Shown here: positions 22,251-38,900 of the stretch, piece after piece
Numbering within the stretch: position 1 is the stretch's first letter
Layout: each line of letters opens with the position of its first letter
Source of the DNA: Callipepla californica brunnescens
Taxonomy: Eukaryota > Chordata > Aves > Galliformes > Odontophoridae
NCBI GenBank assembly: GCA_023055505.1
Contig: JALIRH010000030.1
Location: 5,824,001-5,888,000 of the forward strand
DNA length: 64,000 nt
Direction: 5' to 3'
Position numbers and translations under genes: made by a program
Notes under the pieces: model-generated
What the model was told of the DNA's origin: nothing
What the model saw: the letters and a program-made list of their open reading frames with translations, nothing else
Databases searched by the model: none

Positions 22251-24252
22251 GCTGTTCTCCTGCAGGCTGGGATGATCACGGGTGGAAGGCAGAAGATGAA
22301 CGGGAGCCTGCAAGGACATGGGAAATGTCAGCACAGCTGTGACTGAATGCAACAAACCCTGTCTAACCCCTGCCCACCTTAGATCATCTGTACGGCACAG
22401 TCTGGGGGATGATCCCCTGCAGAGTAAGGCAATGAGCAACAGCACTCATAACACTCTGGCTAAATGACAGTAATCATCACAAAGCTATCACAGTCTGGGG
22501 GGCTGAAAGAACTGACAGCTGAGAGTTGAACAGCGGGGGACTGAAAAGAAAGCATGACAAGGAGACAGTCATCCCAAAACAGAGAGCAGGTCGAGGTCAC
22601 ACCTTAGTAGAGATCCTTCACCCCGATTTTGTTCAGACACCTTGCAGATACTGATCTGCTGTAAGAGACTCTTATGGTTCTTTACACACAGAGATGTGAA
22701 CAAGTCTGGCAATAGAAGTGGATCCATGTCCTCCAAGGCTCTTTCTTTCTGTGGGTTCAGTAGCTGTGACAGAAAATGGGACCACTCTGAGCCTCATGAC
22801 TCAATGGGAGGATCTCCTGTAGTTTAGTGTGTAATCCAATCTCGTTAAGACACTGTTAAAGCACTGCAGCATATGTGTTTTGTATCAGTGAATATAGTCC
22901 AGCTGCTCTGTCATGTTGGATCGCATATTGTTTGGATCCATCTGTGACAAAGTCACGAGGGGCCACACAAGGATGTAAGGAGAGAGGTGTTACGTGCAAA
23001 ATGCCAGGTTTGGAAGCTGCATATGAAGGAAAGGAGAACAGAAATAGACATAAACAGGGAACAGAACCTAAATTTGAAATCACATCTCTAACAATGAAGT
23101 AATTAATCATGGCCAAATAAAATAATAAAATAACTAAACATTAACCATAGACATTCCATGGGACACCGTTCATCATCAGCCTCCTGGTGTTACCTTCTAT
23201 CTGACTGTAGCATTCCAGAAAGAAGGTAAAAGTCACAGGAAATATTTCCGCTCCTGTACTGACCATGAACATTCTTATCATGGTCAATCCCTCTTTTTAT
23301 CCTCCATTTTTCTTGCCTATGTGAAAGCTCACATTCTAGCCTGCCAGGCAAGAATCTCCTCAATTTTCCATCTCCTCACAGAGATGAGTACCACACAAAA
23401 GGGTGTTAATTGGCAGCTTGTCTCTCTTTCATTGCACCAGGACATGTCCATCTGCTTGTCCCTTAGACAAAGGCTTTCACAACACTTGGCCAGGACTAGC
23501 TTGGACAAGTTTGGACATGTTCATCAGCAGACTTTGAGGCAATGATATAAAATAATAGTCTCTAACAGGGTATCCCCCTTGCACCTGGCATGTGAGCGCA
23601 GTGCTGAATAACCTTACCTGCCTTATCACCTCACTCTGGGTTATAGTGTATGTTTCCACAAGTCACTACGGCACGAGGTGGAAGATCTGAAATGAAAGCG
23701 TGCTCCACTGACAACGTGCTTGGGGCCCACTGCTGTGTGCTAAAGGCATCTGCAGCTGCTGGGACAGCCGGAACAAAACCCTTGGGACACGTTAGCACAG
23801 CAAAGAACACAAGCACCCAGTACTTCAGGGGCTGACACAGTGGCAATTCCCCGCTTATTAGAGGCTTTCCGTTAAGACCCAAAAAGTGAGGCACCGGGGA
23901 TTTTAAAGCTTACAGGAATCCATGCGTGCAGAGCTGCGCAGCAAGGTCCTCTCGTGCGGTCCAGAGGGAGAACTGCAGTCCCAGCTGCGCTGTATCACAG
24001 AGGTACAAGCGGGCAGCAGAGCACGCTGACCTCCTGTGCTCACTTCCTCCCTGTCCCAGCTCCAAGCCCTTCGTGTGCCCCTCTCTGCCCAACCCAGGCT
24101 GCAACACGCCTGCAAAGTGTTCCTGCTGTCGTTGCAGCCCACCTGGCCCAGCAAAGCTGCCGTGCCGGGCAGCACATGGAGCCGGGACCAGGGTCCCACC
24201 CGGTGCTGCTGGCAGCGTGTGCTCCTCTGCACGAACCACGAAGGGCACCTAC
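22251..24252 (-). other. Intron 1 and upstream flank of unit D
   Basis: Repeated, inverted, as 28182-30220 of unit B and also present in E and C. I find no additional exon that I can support. A 72-codon ORF conserved in B, C and E is broken in D. Confidence 0.5.
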
Positions 24253-24560
24253 CTTGGGTGCAGAGCAGGCTGCTTCCAGCTCTGCTGCAGGCAACCGGGC
24301 TCCTTGGAGTCGCACAGAGCACAGGATGCCGAGTGCCCTCAGCCCGGAGCTGGCCGCAGGACGGCCTTGGTGCACCTCCTGCCACCGCGGTGCTGCCCGG
24401 ATGGCTTCCAGCCAGGCTCTGGCTGCTTCAGCACAGGCTCAGGTGCCACAGCGAGCACGCCCCGAGCCGGCTGCCAGGCCTCGGGCACTTTCACTGCTCA
24501 TTCTCAGCTCACATCTGCTCCCGGGGGACAGGAGGTGGGGAGGGATTGATAGGGGGCAGT
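24253..24560 (-). promoter_or_regulatory. Candidate promoter and noncoding first exon of unit D
   Basis: A GC- and CpG-rich block, unlike its surroundings, ends on the minus strand at the strong donor CCAAG|GTAGGT (exon end 24253). The same block and donor occur at B (28181), E (49671) and C (52279), always upstream of the KRAB start exon. It contains several overlapping ORFs in all frames, as expected of GC-rich DNA. Promoter function is inferred from position, composition and conservation. Confidence 0.5.
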
Positions 24561-26545
24561 TAAAGAAGGGTGGGGGCTGTGTTCTGTTATGCTAATGAAG
24601 CATTGCTTTCTGCGGTGTCATTGCTTCCTTTGCTGGGGACATTTGCACATCCATGTGCTCAGGCATCACTATATTCCAGGCCTTGCTTTCCTTTTACTCC
24701 TCTCAGCCATCAGCATGTGTCAGCATGAAGCAGTCACCGGCTGCCCTGCTCTAGAGGACAGCATCTCCCTGCAGCTGAGAGAGTTCTTGTCCTAACCACT
24801 TCTCGTTGTTTCTCTGTTAGGTCTTCTTTTGAAGGTGTGAGCATGCTTAAGCACACTGATGTTAGATGGACTGCTCTGATGTTCACTGGTGTATATTTAC
24901 AGAATTTAGGGCCACCCAGAAGGTACTGCTCTCAGGGTACTTGGGAGTTTATATACAGGTGATATTGGTTGGTTTCCTTAGCAATAGGGATTAATACATT
25001 AGTTTAAGAACCGATATATTAGTATTGCAAAAAGAATGCATATGTGCTACTTCTAAGCCTTTCCATTTCAGCTTTTGTGGGTGAACAGTCTTGTTTTCCC
25101 TCAGTAATTCTGCACTGGGAACATAATTAAATTTTATTTTCTGCCTCAATGGTTTTGCCTCACAAGAAGCACTGGAGTCACAATAGAATACTTTTTTGCC
25201 TCAAAACATGCCACCACATTTAGCTCAGGTTCCACATACACTGTTTTTAAAAGTTGTGCGCTGTGGTCTCATAATCAATGGGAATCTTCCAAAGTGGATG
25301 CAAGTGATTCAGAGGTTTCAGGGATGAAGCTGATGGTGGAAAAAGGGAAGAAGTCGGTGGGCACTAGACCATGAATACCACTGAGCATGCCCAAAGGGAC
25401 ATTAGCACATACCTGTGAGACCTTGAAAAAGAAGGGCTATGTATGCCAGCGTACAGCAGATGTATGTCTGAACTGTTCAAATGCAGAACCTGAACTCTGA
25501 GAGGGTGTGCTTGCTTGTCAAGACGCCCAGTGCGCACCGTGAGGAATAAAGGGATGCTGCTTTCTAACATCACACTGAGTGATTCTCAGGGAGCTCCCCC
25601 CAATCCAGGCTCCATCGGGACCAGCTGCATGTTCCCTGCATTGCAGCAATGCATTCCTTTTTACTGCCCCTGCGAAAGCGTGACAGAAGCTTGTCACGTA
25701 CGGAGAGTAAGGGTGAGGGGATCCCCGAGTAGTTCCCCACATGCAGTTATGGAGATGACCCATGTGTGCAACGGGTTCTTTTTCCCAGAAATAACATGGT
25801 GAGGGGTTTCTAGAAAGAAGCCCACCAAGAGAAATGGGGTTTGAGTAGTAATTGAGAGATTCAGGACCCCCCGGGCTCCACATCTTCCTGAAAGTAAGGT
25901 GGTGAGGGTGTGCTTGAGAGATTCCAGACCCCCAGGAGAAACTGAAGAGCTAGGGTTATTGGGAACTGTGTTGTGTTATGGTTGCCGGCATTGTGATGTT
26001 GTCTGTGAACATGGCTGTGAGTAGTACTGTGAGGGTGCCAAGCGTGTCATTTTTTTCCTCTCTCTGTGGTGCGTGTATGTGGCAGGTCTGCAGAGTGTGT
26101 TAAGCTTTGCTTTTTACTTTTGTAGCTGCAGCAGTGTGTGTGTTACAGTGTGTGAAGGCAGTTTGTACATTCCAGACATTCCAGACATGGAGGAGTTGGC
26201 TGTGGGAAACTGCAGAGGAAACTTGTTGAAAATTGCAATGATTGGTAGCTTGGACAAATGGTTTAAGTAACTTGTGGAAACCTGGGGTCTGTGGAAAAAC
26301 AAGAAGTTCCCATTTTGTTGGGAGAAATTGGTTATGACTTTCCCTGGAGGAATGTGGTGTACAACCATGCCTTGAGGGAGCTGGCAGACTCAATTACCAA
26401 ACAGTGTGAGGAGGGACAACTGTCCATCATAAAGTGTATTTAGATGAAAGTGTATTCAGACTGTTGTGATGGTTGCAGTTTGCACCAGCCAAGATAGATG
26501 AAGACTGGAATGAGAAACAATTGTGTCACCACCCCCTCCGGCCCT
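24561..26545. other. Left arm of the D/B inverted repeat, intergenic
   Basis: About 2 kb with no gene that I can support. Most of it recurs at 49961-51478 in the E unit; parts recur inverted at 27075-27880. The B side lacks about 1.1 kb (25165-26300) of it. Confidence 0.5.
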
Positions 26546-27074
26546 GGTCGGTTCCCAGAGCGCTCAGAGAAAGACCCTGGGGCAGAGACACTGCAAACTC
26601 CTGTTGTGAAATGCTGTGTTACCTGGCGGTTGGGCAGGAATACATTGGAAGCAAGAATGTCCTTATCTGCAGAGATCTAGGAAACCCAATATCCCAGTGT
26701 TAGCATTGGAAGCCTCTGGGGCTGGAGAGGAGACTGAAATTTGGTTTTTGTATTTACCAGGGGCCCCAGAGTCCATAATTAGTCGAGACTGGTTGGAGGA
26801 ATTAGAGGGCAAAATAAAATTGTAGAATGGGGACTTTTGTAGATAGAGCAGGTGTGTGGAAGAACAAAGAATGCTGAGCCATTTTTTAATGATGAAACTT
26901 TGGGAAAAAAAATAAAGAGAGGGAGGCTAGGGAAAGGCAAAAGCCAAGGAAGGCACAGGAAAGTAGAGAGGAAATGGAGAAAGACAAGAAAAAACAAGTT
27001 GCAGAGACAGGAAATAATTGGTGTTGATGATAGTGCAGGGAACTGAAAGAGGGACGATGAAAAAATAAGAGCCG
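26546..27074 (+). mobile_element. Inverted-repeat spacer with old retroviral protease fragment
   Basis: This 0.5-kb spacer separates the two arms of the D/B palindrome. One frame (26616-26825) ends in APESIISRDWLEELEGKI, resembling the C-terminal helix of a retroviral protease (G-R-D-x-L-x-x-L). The following 26880-27050 is a purine-rich, Lys/Arg/Glu-coding stretch. The active-site D-T/S-G is not visible, so the call is tentative. The same spacer occurs reversed at 51479-51905. Confidence 0.4.
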
Positions 27075-27879
27075 CCCAGGGAGGAAGGGGGTGGTGACAC
27101 AACTGTTTCTCTTTCCAGTCTTCATCTATCTTGGCTGGTGCAAACTGCAACCATCACAACAGTCTAAATACACTTTCATCTAAGTACACTTTATGATGGA
27201 CAATTGTCCCTCCTGACATTGCTAGGTAATGCAGTCTGCCAAATCCCTCAAGGCATGGTTGTACGCCAGGTTCCCCTAGGGAAAGTCATAACCAATTTTC
27301 ACCAACAAAATGGGGGAACTTTTGTTGCTTCTTCTGAGGCAAAACCATTGAGGCAGAAAAGAAAATTCAGTTATGTTCCCAGTACAGAATGGAAATCTTC
27401 AGAAGTAGCACATATGCATTTTTTTTGCAATACTAATATATCGGTTCTTAAACTAATGTATTAATCCCTATTGCTATGAAAACCAACCTATATCTCCTCT
27501 ACACAAACTCCCAAGTACCCTGAGAGCAATTCCTCCTGGGAGGCATACAGTCTGTACATATACACCAGCGAACATCAGAGCCGGCCCTCGTACAGCAGCG
27601 TTTTTATCCATGCTCACACCTTCAAAAGAAGACCTAACAAAGAAACCAGGAGAAGTGGTTAGGACAAGAACTCAGCCAGCTGCAGGGAGATGCTGTCCTC
27701 TAGAGCAGGGCAGCCGGTGATTGCCTCTTGCTGAGCCGTGCTGACAGCTCAAACGTGTTAAAGGAAAGTTAGAATGAGAATGTCGCGATGCCTGAGGACA
27801 TGGATGTGCAAATGTCCCCAGCAAAGAAAACAAAGACACCGCAGAAAGCAATGCTTCATTAACATAACAAAACACAGCC
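27075..27879. other. Right arm of the D/B inverted repeat, intergenic
   Basis: Reverse complement of parts of 24561-26545, with an internal deletion. No gene is supported. Confidence 0.5.
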
Positions 27880-28181
27880 CCCACCCTTCTTTAACTCCCT
27901 CCCTGTCCCCTGGGAGCAGATGTGAGCTGAGAATGAGCAGTGAAAGTGCCCGAGGCCTGGCAGCCGGCTCGGGGCGTGCTCGTTGTGGCACCTGAGCCTG
28001 TGCTGAAGCAGCCAGAGCCTGGCTGGAAGCCATCCGGGCAGCACCGCGGTGGCAGGAGGTGCACCAAGGCCGTCCTGCGGCCAGCTCCGGGCTGAGGGCA
28101 CTCGGCATCCTGTGCTCTGCGCGACTCCAAGGAGCCCGGTTGCCTGCAACAGAGCTGGGAGCAGCCTGCTCTGCACCCAAG
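27880..28181 (+). promoter_or_regulatory. Candidate promoter and noncoding first exon of unit B
   Basis: CpG-rich block ending at the donor CCAAG|GTAGGT (last exon base 28181). The next likely exon is 30221-30302, after the acceptor CCTGGCAG, giving an intron of about 2 kb. It is the inverted counterpart of 24253-24560. Confidence 0.5.
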
Positions 28182-32482
<4,301 letters not shown>

Positions 32483-34699
32483 AAGCACCTTCAGAATATG
32501 AGAACCTTCAGAAGCAGTTGCAGCCACGTTTCCTACCAGCACATGCACACTGCAGACAGAGCCTGCAATGCCCCAGACATGGAATAGCTTCAACCAGAGC
32601 CACAGACTGGTTACCCACTGTGGCTGTGTGTGGTGATGAACCACACAGTTCCCTTGTCCCAAGCGCGAGATGAGCTCCAACCACTGCTCAAACCTGGATC
32701 ATGTAGAAAGGGATCCACTCAGGGCAGGGACCACAGAAATGCCAGCACCGCAGGAAGAGCTTCATCCAGAGCTCTGTCCACACAGAATATTGCCCAGTGC
32801 TCGTGAGGGGAATGCCCTTCAAGTGTCTGTCCTGGAGGAAGAATTTCTCTCAGGGCTGACTTCTCGTTTCTCATCGGAAAGACCCCAGTGCAGAGACCTT
32901 GAGAATGCTGGAGAACTCAGCATGAGAGAGACCCAGATGCTTCTCCCCCCAAAGGAAGAGTTTGCAAAGGAGATTGCTTTGCTGGAACCCTCTGCAGAAG
33001 GGAATTATCCCCGGAGTTTCAGATCACCTCAAAGGAGATCTCAAAGGAGATGGCTTCACTAGTTACCTCTGCAGAAATGACTTTATCCAGAAGATTCTGA
33101 TGGCCTTTCCTTCCGAACAAAAGATATTCTCTCACCATGCCTTCTTTTCTCCTCTGCTCTTCCTGCAAGCAGCTTTTGCATGCCATCTCCTAAGGAAAAT
33201 CAGCTGTGTACGGATGTTCTGTGTGTCTGTGTGCATGTGCTGCTCTCAGAAGTTTCTGAGTGCACTGATGCATGAAATACAAGTGTCAGGAAGGCAGTAA
33301 CGTGGCTCGTGGAATTGTTCTGAAAATAACCTGTAGTTGAAGGGGAAGGGGGTGAATAAAGTAGGAGAGTTGTTCTGGAGCAAATCTCAATGTATCTTGC
33401 TTTTTGTTCTAAAAATAAAAGACCACTTGTGGATTGAGGAATGGTACAAGGAAGTTTGATTTTCATGCTGACTCCAGTCCACTGTTTGCAACACAGGGAG
33501 GCATTTCTTTCACACAAGCAATGTCATCCTTTTTCACAGAATTGCACATTGCCTCTACTCCTCTTCCCAAAAGATTTCACAGGAGCTCAAAGCAGCTGTG
33601 AGACACCAAGCTTTGCTTGGCTCCACTAGATCTAATAAAAGCTGAGCTTGTTTCTCCCAAGTGCAGCATCCCATGTCTCAGGAGGTGGTGGGAGCAGAAG
33701 GCAGTGCAAACCCACAGGGTGCACAAGCAGCTTATCCCCGCAGCACAGAGATTTCAGTGTGCTCTCCAGTGCATGCTTGCCTCTTTTCTGAGCTTGAAGG
33801 TCTTTGATGTGACCTTGGAAATCATCTGGAAGAACTCGCGCAGAAGGGCCATCACATTTGCTGGGCTCTTCTCAAGCTGCAGTGCTTGGACTGCAGTTTG
33901 CAGGAAGTGGAGGTTGACTTCGGTGAGCTGGTGAAGCCGGCAGGAGCCTGCCCATGTCCTCAAGAGCTGTGAGTTTCTTTGTAGGATCCCTAAGCACTCC
34001 CTGAGAACCACAAGGAGATGATGCTTGCAGTATGGAGGAGCGCTTCTTCCTCCATCTCAGGGAGCAGGGGCCTGGTGTGGTGCAGGAGAGGTAGAGCAGG
34101 GCCCTGGGGGTTGGAGGAACACACAGCTCCGAGGAAAATGCGTGGGGAAGAAGCAAGCAGCTGGGAGGATTGGGAATCCCCAGCAACATGAGATAGCAGC
34201 ACAACCAAGAGCTGGAATGATGATTTATTTTTCAACTGCATCCAATTAATTCCTATCCTATGGCACTGCACATGTGTTTCCCCTCCCCTTTCAGATTTCC
34301 CCAAGAAGCGTTCTCACTATTGTCTATTTTGATCTTATATCACTGTGTTCTCAGAAATGCTGATTTTGCGTTCCTAGATAAAGCAAACAAACAAACATAC
34401 ACAGTGAGGTCGGTTTTCCATTTTACTTACCGATATATTATTAAAAATTAACTACTGATTTCACCCCCCATATTTTGTTGTACACCATGTCTAGCTGCAT
34501 TAGGGGATGGAAAAATCACTTTTTTTTCCTCTCTCCCTGTACCTTCTTTCCCTGTGCTTTGGGGAAGGAAATCCTTCTGTAGTGGATATGAGTACCTACA
34601 GAGCTATGACTGCAGTGTGCATTCAGAAGGAAGAGAAGCGTTTCCAATGCCAAAATAGGTTGTTTTCCTTCTGGTGGTGGCATGGTGGTTTAAACGGTT
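32483..34699 (+). other. 3' UTR and flank of unit B
   Basis: Matches 808-3023 with one mismatch noticed by eye (near 34047 versus 2372). No gene is supported. Confidence 0.6.
33355..33419 (+). terminator. Candidate poly(A) signals of unit B
   Basis: AATAAA at 33355-33360 and 33414-33419, about 0.9 kb beyond the stop codon and conserved in A and C. Confidence 0.5.
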
Positions 34700-35001
34700 T
34701 ACCAGGCTGGTTTGGCCCTCTTCTGTGACGATTGGTGCGGGGGACCCACGGACCCACTCCCCAGGAAAGGGGAAGGAGGAGAGGGAAAAGCAAGAAGGGA
34801 GATGGGTCTAAAAACAAAACAGCAGCAACGACCTGAGAAAGAAAAGCTAATTTACAAAATAAGTTATCAGGAAGCTAAATAATACAATTTAGTACAATAT
34901 GATTGGAATGGAGGTTCATGAATCAGATCAAATGAGCAAAAGAAAGAATGTCCGATAAACCGAAGGCCTTACGCTAACGCTGAAGGCGGACGGCTGCAAC
35001 A
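34700..35001 (-). mobile_element. Antisense LTR remnant, copy B
   Basis: Copy of 3024-3325, with the similarity to A dropping at this element. It holds the GATAAACCGAAGGCCTTACG block. Confidence 0.65.
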
Positions 35002-35275
35002 AACACCCACTGCTACAGCAGTTGTGTGTACTGCCAAGGCTCAGAAGGGCACATGTTGTCCTTGTGTCGATAGGGCCTCCTTGTAACCCTGTAGGGAGGC
35101 CAGAAGGTGTAGTATCATTGTCCCTCACTGAACACTACACACCCACATCCCACTGACCGTGAGAGAGCCTTGGGCAGTCTACAGCACCACACCTCCAGAG
35201 GCTGCAGCTATGGCTTAACCCTTCTGTTCCAAGAGACAAACCAAGGGCTTTCCTTAACATTACAATCACCTGTTG
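35002..35275. other. Unassigned stretch, copy B
   Basis: Copy of 3326-3597. Nothing recognised. Confidence 0.4.
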
Positions 35276-35587
35276 CAATGGGATTGCCAGTAAATGAGCA
35301 CCTGAGTGACCGCAGTGGAGGAGCCCAGATCCACCCATTCTCTCTCTCTCTCCCTATCAGTGCTGCTTCCAGGAGTTCCTATATGCTCAGAGCATGCACA
35401 GGTTAACCCCCTCCCCTCCCTTGCTCTCTTACTACCAGCTCACCAGAGTTTGAATGAGAGGTGGCGGCATTCCTTAACTCAAGCGGTTGCTGGGAGGGGT
35501 GAGTTAATTCCCCTTTCCTCTAGGATCTTGTTATATAGCACCTGTATCTCAAATAAGGGCTCAGTCACTGCCTTTATTTCCTTTACA
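35276..35587 (+). mobile_element. ERV-L-like LTR remnant, copy B
   Basis: Copy of 3598-3913 with the same TTTACA end abutting CR1. Confidence 0.65.
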
Positions 35588-37198
35588 CTGCTCATCACGG
35601 GAGACTTCAACCATGCCAATATTGGTTAGAAGGAGAACAAGGCAGGGCACCAGCAATCCAAGAGTTTCCTGGAATGAGTTGAAGATAAGTTCTTCTTCCA
35701 GGTGGTGCAGGAACCCAAGAGAAATTGTGCTCTGCTGGAACTCATCAATGTCTTCCCAGCAAGGAGAGGCTGATGAGTAATGTGGAGCTCAAGGGCCAAA
35801 AAATGATGGAGTTCAAGATCTTTACTGCATCAACGTGGGTATGCAGCAAGCTCACGACTCTGGACTTCAGGAGAGCAGACACTGACCTCTTCAGAGAACT
35901 ACTTGGCAGGGTGATATGGTATAAAGCCCTGGAGGGAAGAGCAGACCAAGAAAAATTGTCTGTATTCAAGGACCATCTCCTCCAAGCCCAGGAGCAGTGC
36001 ATGCCACAATGGAGGAGGGCAGGCAAGGATGCCAGGAGGCCTCTGTGAATGAACAGGTTGCTCCTGCACTTACTTATCTGTCATAGTTGAAAGGCCATAG
36101 GAGTGTGGTGAAGTTCCCACTGTCTGTGGAAAGGGAAACATAACCCCCATTTTCAAGAAGGGAAAAAAAGAAAATCCAGGGAACTACAGGCCAGTCAGTC
36201 TCACCTCTGTGCCTGGCAAGATCATGGAGCAGATCCCCCTGAAGGTCCATCTAAGGCACATGGAAAATAAAGACAGGGTGATTGGTGGTAACCAACACAG
36301 TTTCACCAAGAGCATGACATGCCTGATAATCTCGATGGCCTTTTATGATGGAGTTACAGTCTTGCCGGAGAAAAGAAGAGCAACTCATGCTGTCTACATG
36401 GAAATGTCCAAAGCATTGGACACACTGCCACGTGACATCCTGGTCACCAAATTGGAGAGAAATGGATTTGAAGGACAGACCACTCCTTGGGTATGGAATT
36501 GGCTGAACAGTTGCACTCGGAGAGTTGTGGTCAATGGCTAAGTGTGCAAATGGAGTCCGGTGATGAGTGGTGACGCTCAGGGATCTGTGCTGGGACCAGT
36601 GTTACTTGACATCTTTGTAGGAGACATAGGCTGTGGGATAGAGTGCACCCTCAGCAAGTTTGTGAATGACACCAAAAGGAGTGGTGCAGTTGACATGCTA
36701 GAGGGAAGAGGGTACCATCCAAAGGCACCTGGACAGCCTTGAGAGATGAGCCTATGCCAGCCTCATGAAATTCAGCAAAGTCAATTGCAAGGTCCTGCAA
36801 CCTGGGTTGGCACAAATACGAGCACAGAATGGATTGAGAGCAGCCCTGAGAAGGACCCCACCTGGAGTACTGCATCCCGTTCTGGAGCCCCCAACACAAG
36901 AAGGACGTGCAGCTGTTGGAGCAGGTCCAGAGAAGGGCTACAAATATGATGAGAGGGCTGGAGCACCTCCCCTACGAGGACAGGCTGAGAGATCTGGGGC
37001 TTTTCAGCCTGGAGAAGAGAAGGCTCCAGGGAGGCCTTAGGGAGGCCTTCCAGTACCTGGAGGGGACCTACAGGAAAGCTGGGAAGGAACGCTTTATAAG
37101 GGAATATAGCAGCAGAACAAGGGAGATTGGCTTAGAACTGGAAGGGGATGCAGTTGGACTAGTCTCCTAGATACTAAGAGAAATTCCACCTGTGAGGG
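35588..37198 (+). mobile_element. CR1 fragment, copy B
   Basis: Same element and same LTR interruption as 3914-5511. It keeps a few bases that A and C have lost: near 36868 it reads TGGAGTACTGCATCCCGTTC, where both others read TGGAGTGGGTGTTC. The polymerase box again reads F-V-N-D. It carries its own stop at 36539-36541. Confidence 0.85.
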
Positions 37199-37495
37199 TG
37201 TCATGGTTTTCTGATTTTTGGCATTGGTATTCCACATCATAACATCATGTAGTGCATTAAGAGTTAACAAGTTAATACTCCAGCTCTATGGATCATGGAT
37301 ATTTCTGGGTATACTTATCTCAGAAGAGAAGAAGAACTACATTCCCCAGAGGACTTTGCAATGCTTTGCATTTTTATGTATTTCTGCTCAGAGGGAAAAG
37401 ATAAAAACTGTCTGCAGTCACGGGACACTCTCTTTCCTTTTGGATCGACTCAGCATTGGGTGCTCGCTGCTGTCTCGCCTTTAGCGTTAGTGTAA
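37199..37495 (+). mobile_element. Truncated 5' LTR of provirus, copy B
   Basis: Starts TGTCATGGTTTTCTGATTTT at the same CR1 site as in A and C, and ends at GCGTTAGTGTAAGG. Confidence 0.7.
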
Positions 37496-37925
37496 GGGTC
37501 TGGCTTATGCCAATCAGACCTTATTCACTACTATCCAAGAGAGGCATAGAGTTTTTGAAATACAGCAATAGCGTCTCTGAGCTGAAAGGGATGGTGTCCA
37601 GATCCAGAAAGAGAGACTTTTAGCTGACAGTTAGACTCTCCTGTCCAATTTAGACAGCCTCCAGTCTGATCAAGACACCCTCCAGACCAAGGAAGTCGCA
37701 TATCAGATCGAGAAAAATGCCCTCCAGGCTGAAAAAGATGCTCTCCAAACTGAGCAAGATGCCCTCCAGTCCAAACTCAACAACCCTCAGTGTCAACAAG
37801 ATGGTCTCCAATGTGAGCAAGATGCCGTCCAACCTGAAAGAGACACACTCCAGTCTGAGTTAGACATCCTCCTGTCTGCACGATACTCCTTCAGAACTGA
37901 GCGAGGTGCCTACCAGCCACAATAG
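37496..37925 (+). pseudogene. Heptad-repeat gag remnant, copy B
   Basis: Leucine heptads of the xLQxExD type (DALQSKL, NALQAEK) again end at TAG 37923-37925. An extra stop and frameshifts near 37560-37640 break the N-terminal part. The repeat number is like that of A. Confidence 0.55.
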
Positions 37926-38900
37926 ACCCTGCCCCTCAGCTAGGTGGGTGGAAAGGGATGATAGAGTGTATTGGACTGTGTGGATTCGATGGCCTGGCAC
38001 ATCAGAACCACAAAAATATAAGGCATTGGTGTACACTGGTGCATAGTGCACTCTAATGTTCTCGAGTCACCAAGGGACAGAATTAATCTATATTTCTGGG
38101 GTGACTGGGGGTTCCCAAGAGTTTCCCATGTTGGAGGATGAAATTATCCTCACTGGTAAAGATTGGCAAAAACATCCTGTTGTGACTGGCCCAGGGGCTC
38201 CATGTATACTTGGTATTGATTACCTCAAAAGGGGATATTTTAAGGATCTCAAGGGGTATCAATGGGCTTTTGGAATAGCTGCTGTGGACGCAGATAACAT
38301 TAAGCAGCTGTTTGCTTTGCCTGGCCTGTCAAAAGATCCATCTGTTGTGGGGTTGCAACAGGTACCGATTGCTACAAAAACAGTGCACAGACGGCAGTAC
38401 TGCACCAACAGGGATTCCTTGCTCCCCATTCATAAGTTGATCTGTCAGCTAGAGAGCCAGGGAATGATCAGCAAAACCCACTCACCGTTTAACAGCCAAA
38501 TATGGCCAGTGCGTAAAGCCGGTGGAGAATGGAGGCTGACGGTAGATGTCCGTGGCCTGATTGAAGTCACACATGCACTGAGTGCTGCTGTGCCGGACAT
38601 GCTTCAACTCCAGTATGAACTGGAGTCAAAAGCAGCCAAGTGGTATTCCACCACTGACATTGCCAATGCCTTCTTTTCAATTCCCTTAGCCACAGAATGC
38701 AGGCTGCAGATTGCTTTCACCTGGAGGGGCGTTCAGTACACCTGGAACCGTTTGCCCCAGGGGTGGAGTCACAGGCCAACCATTTGCCATGGGTTGATCC
38801 AGACTGCATTGGAACAGGGCGGTGCTCCCGAGCATCTGCAGTACATGGATGACATTGTTGTGTGGGGCGATGCAGCAGAGGAAGTTTTGGAAGAAGGAGA
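37926..38900 (+). pseudogene. pol: Provirus B protease and RT, 5' part
   Basis: The protease active-site triplet is mutated: D-T-G reads Y-T-G near 38030, with a TAG three codons on. RT follows in a long frame from 38056 with [11 protein letters not shown] near 38510 and an intact YMDDIVVWG near 38850. The frame is interrupted at 38900 by a CR1 insertion and continues at 39446. With the inserted LINE it forms a chimeric 430-codon ORF. Confidence 0.8.

Noticed and set aside
23926..24595. Overlapping ORFs of 175-213 codons in the GC-rich block (also near 28050, 49600 and 52150)
   Set aside because: All frames and both strands are open because stop codons are rare in GC-rich DNA; frames differ in length between copies and show no domain.
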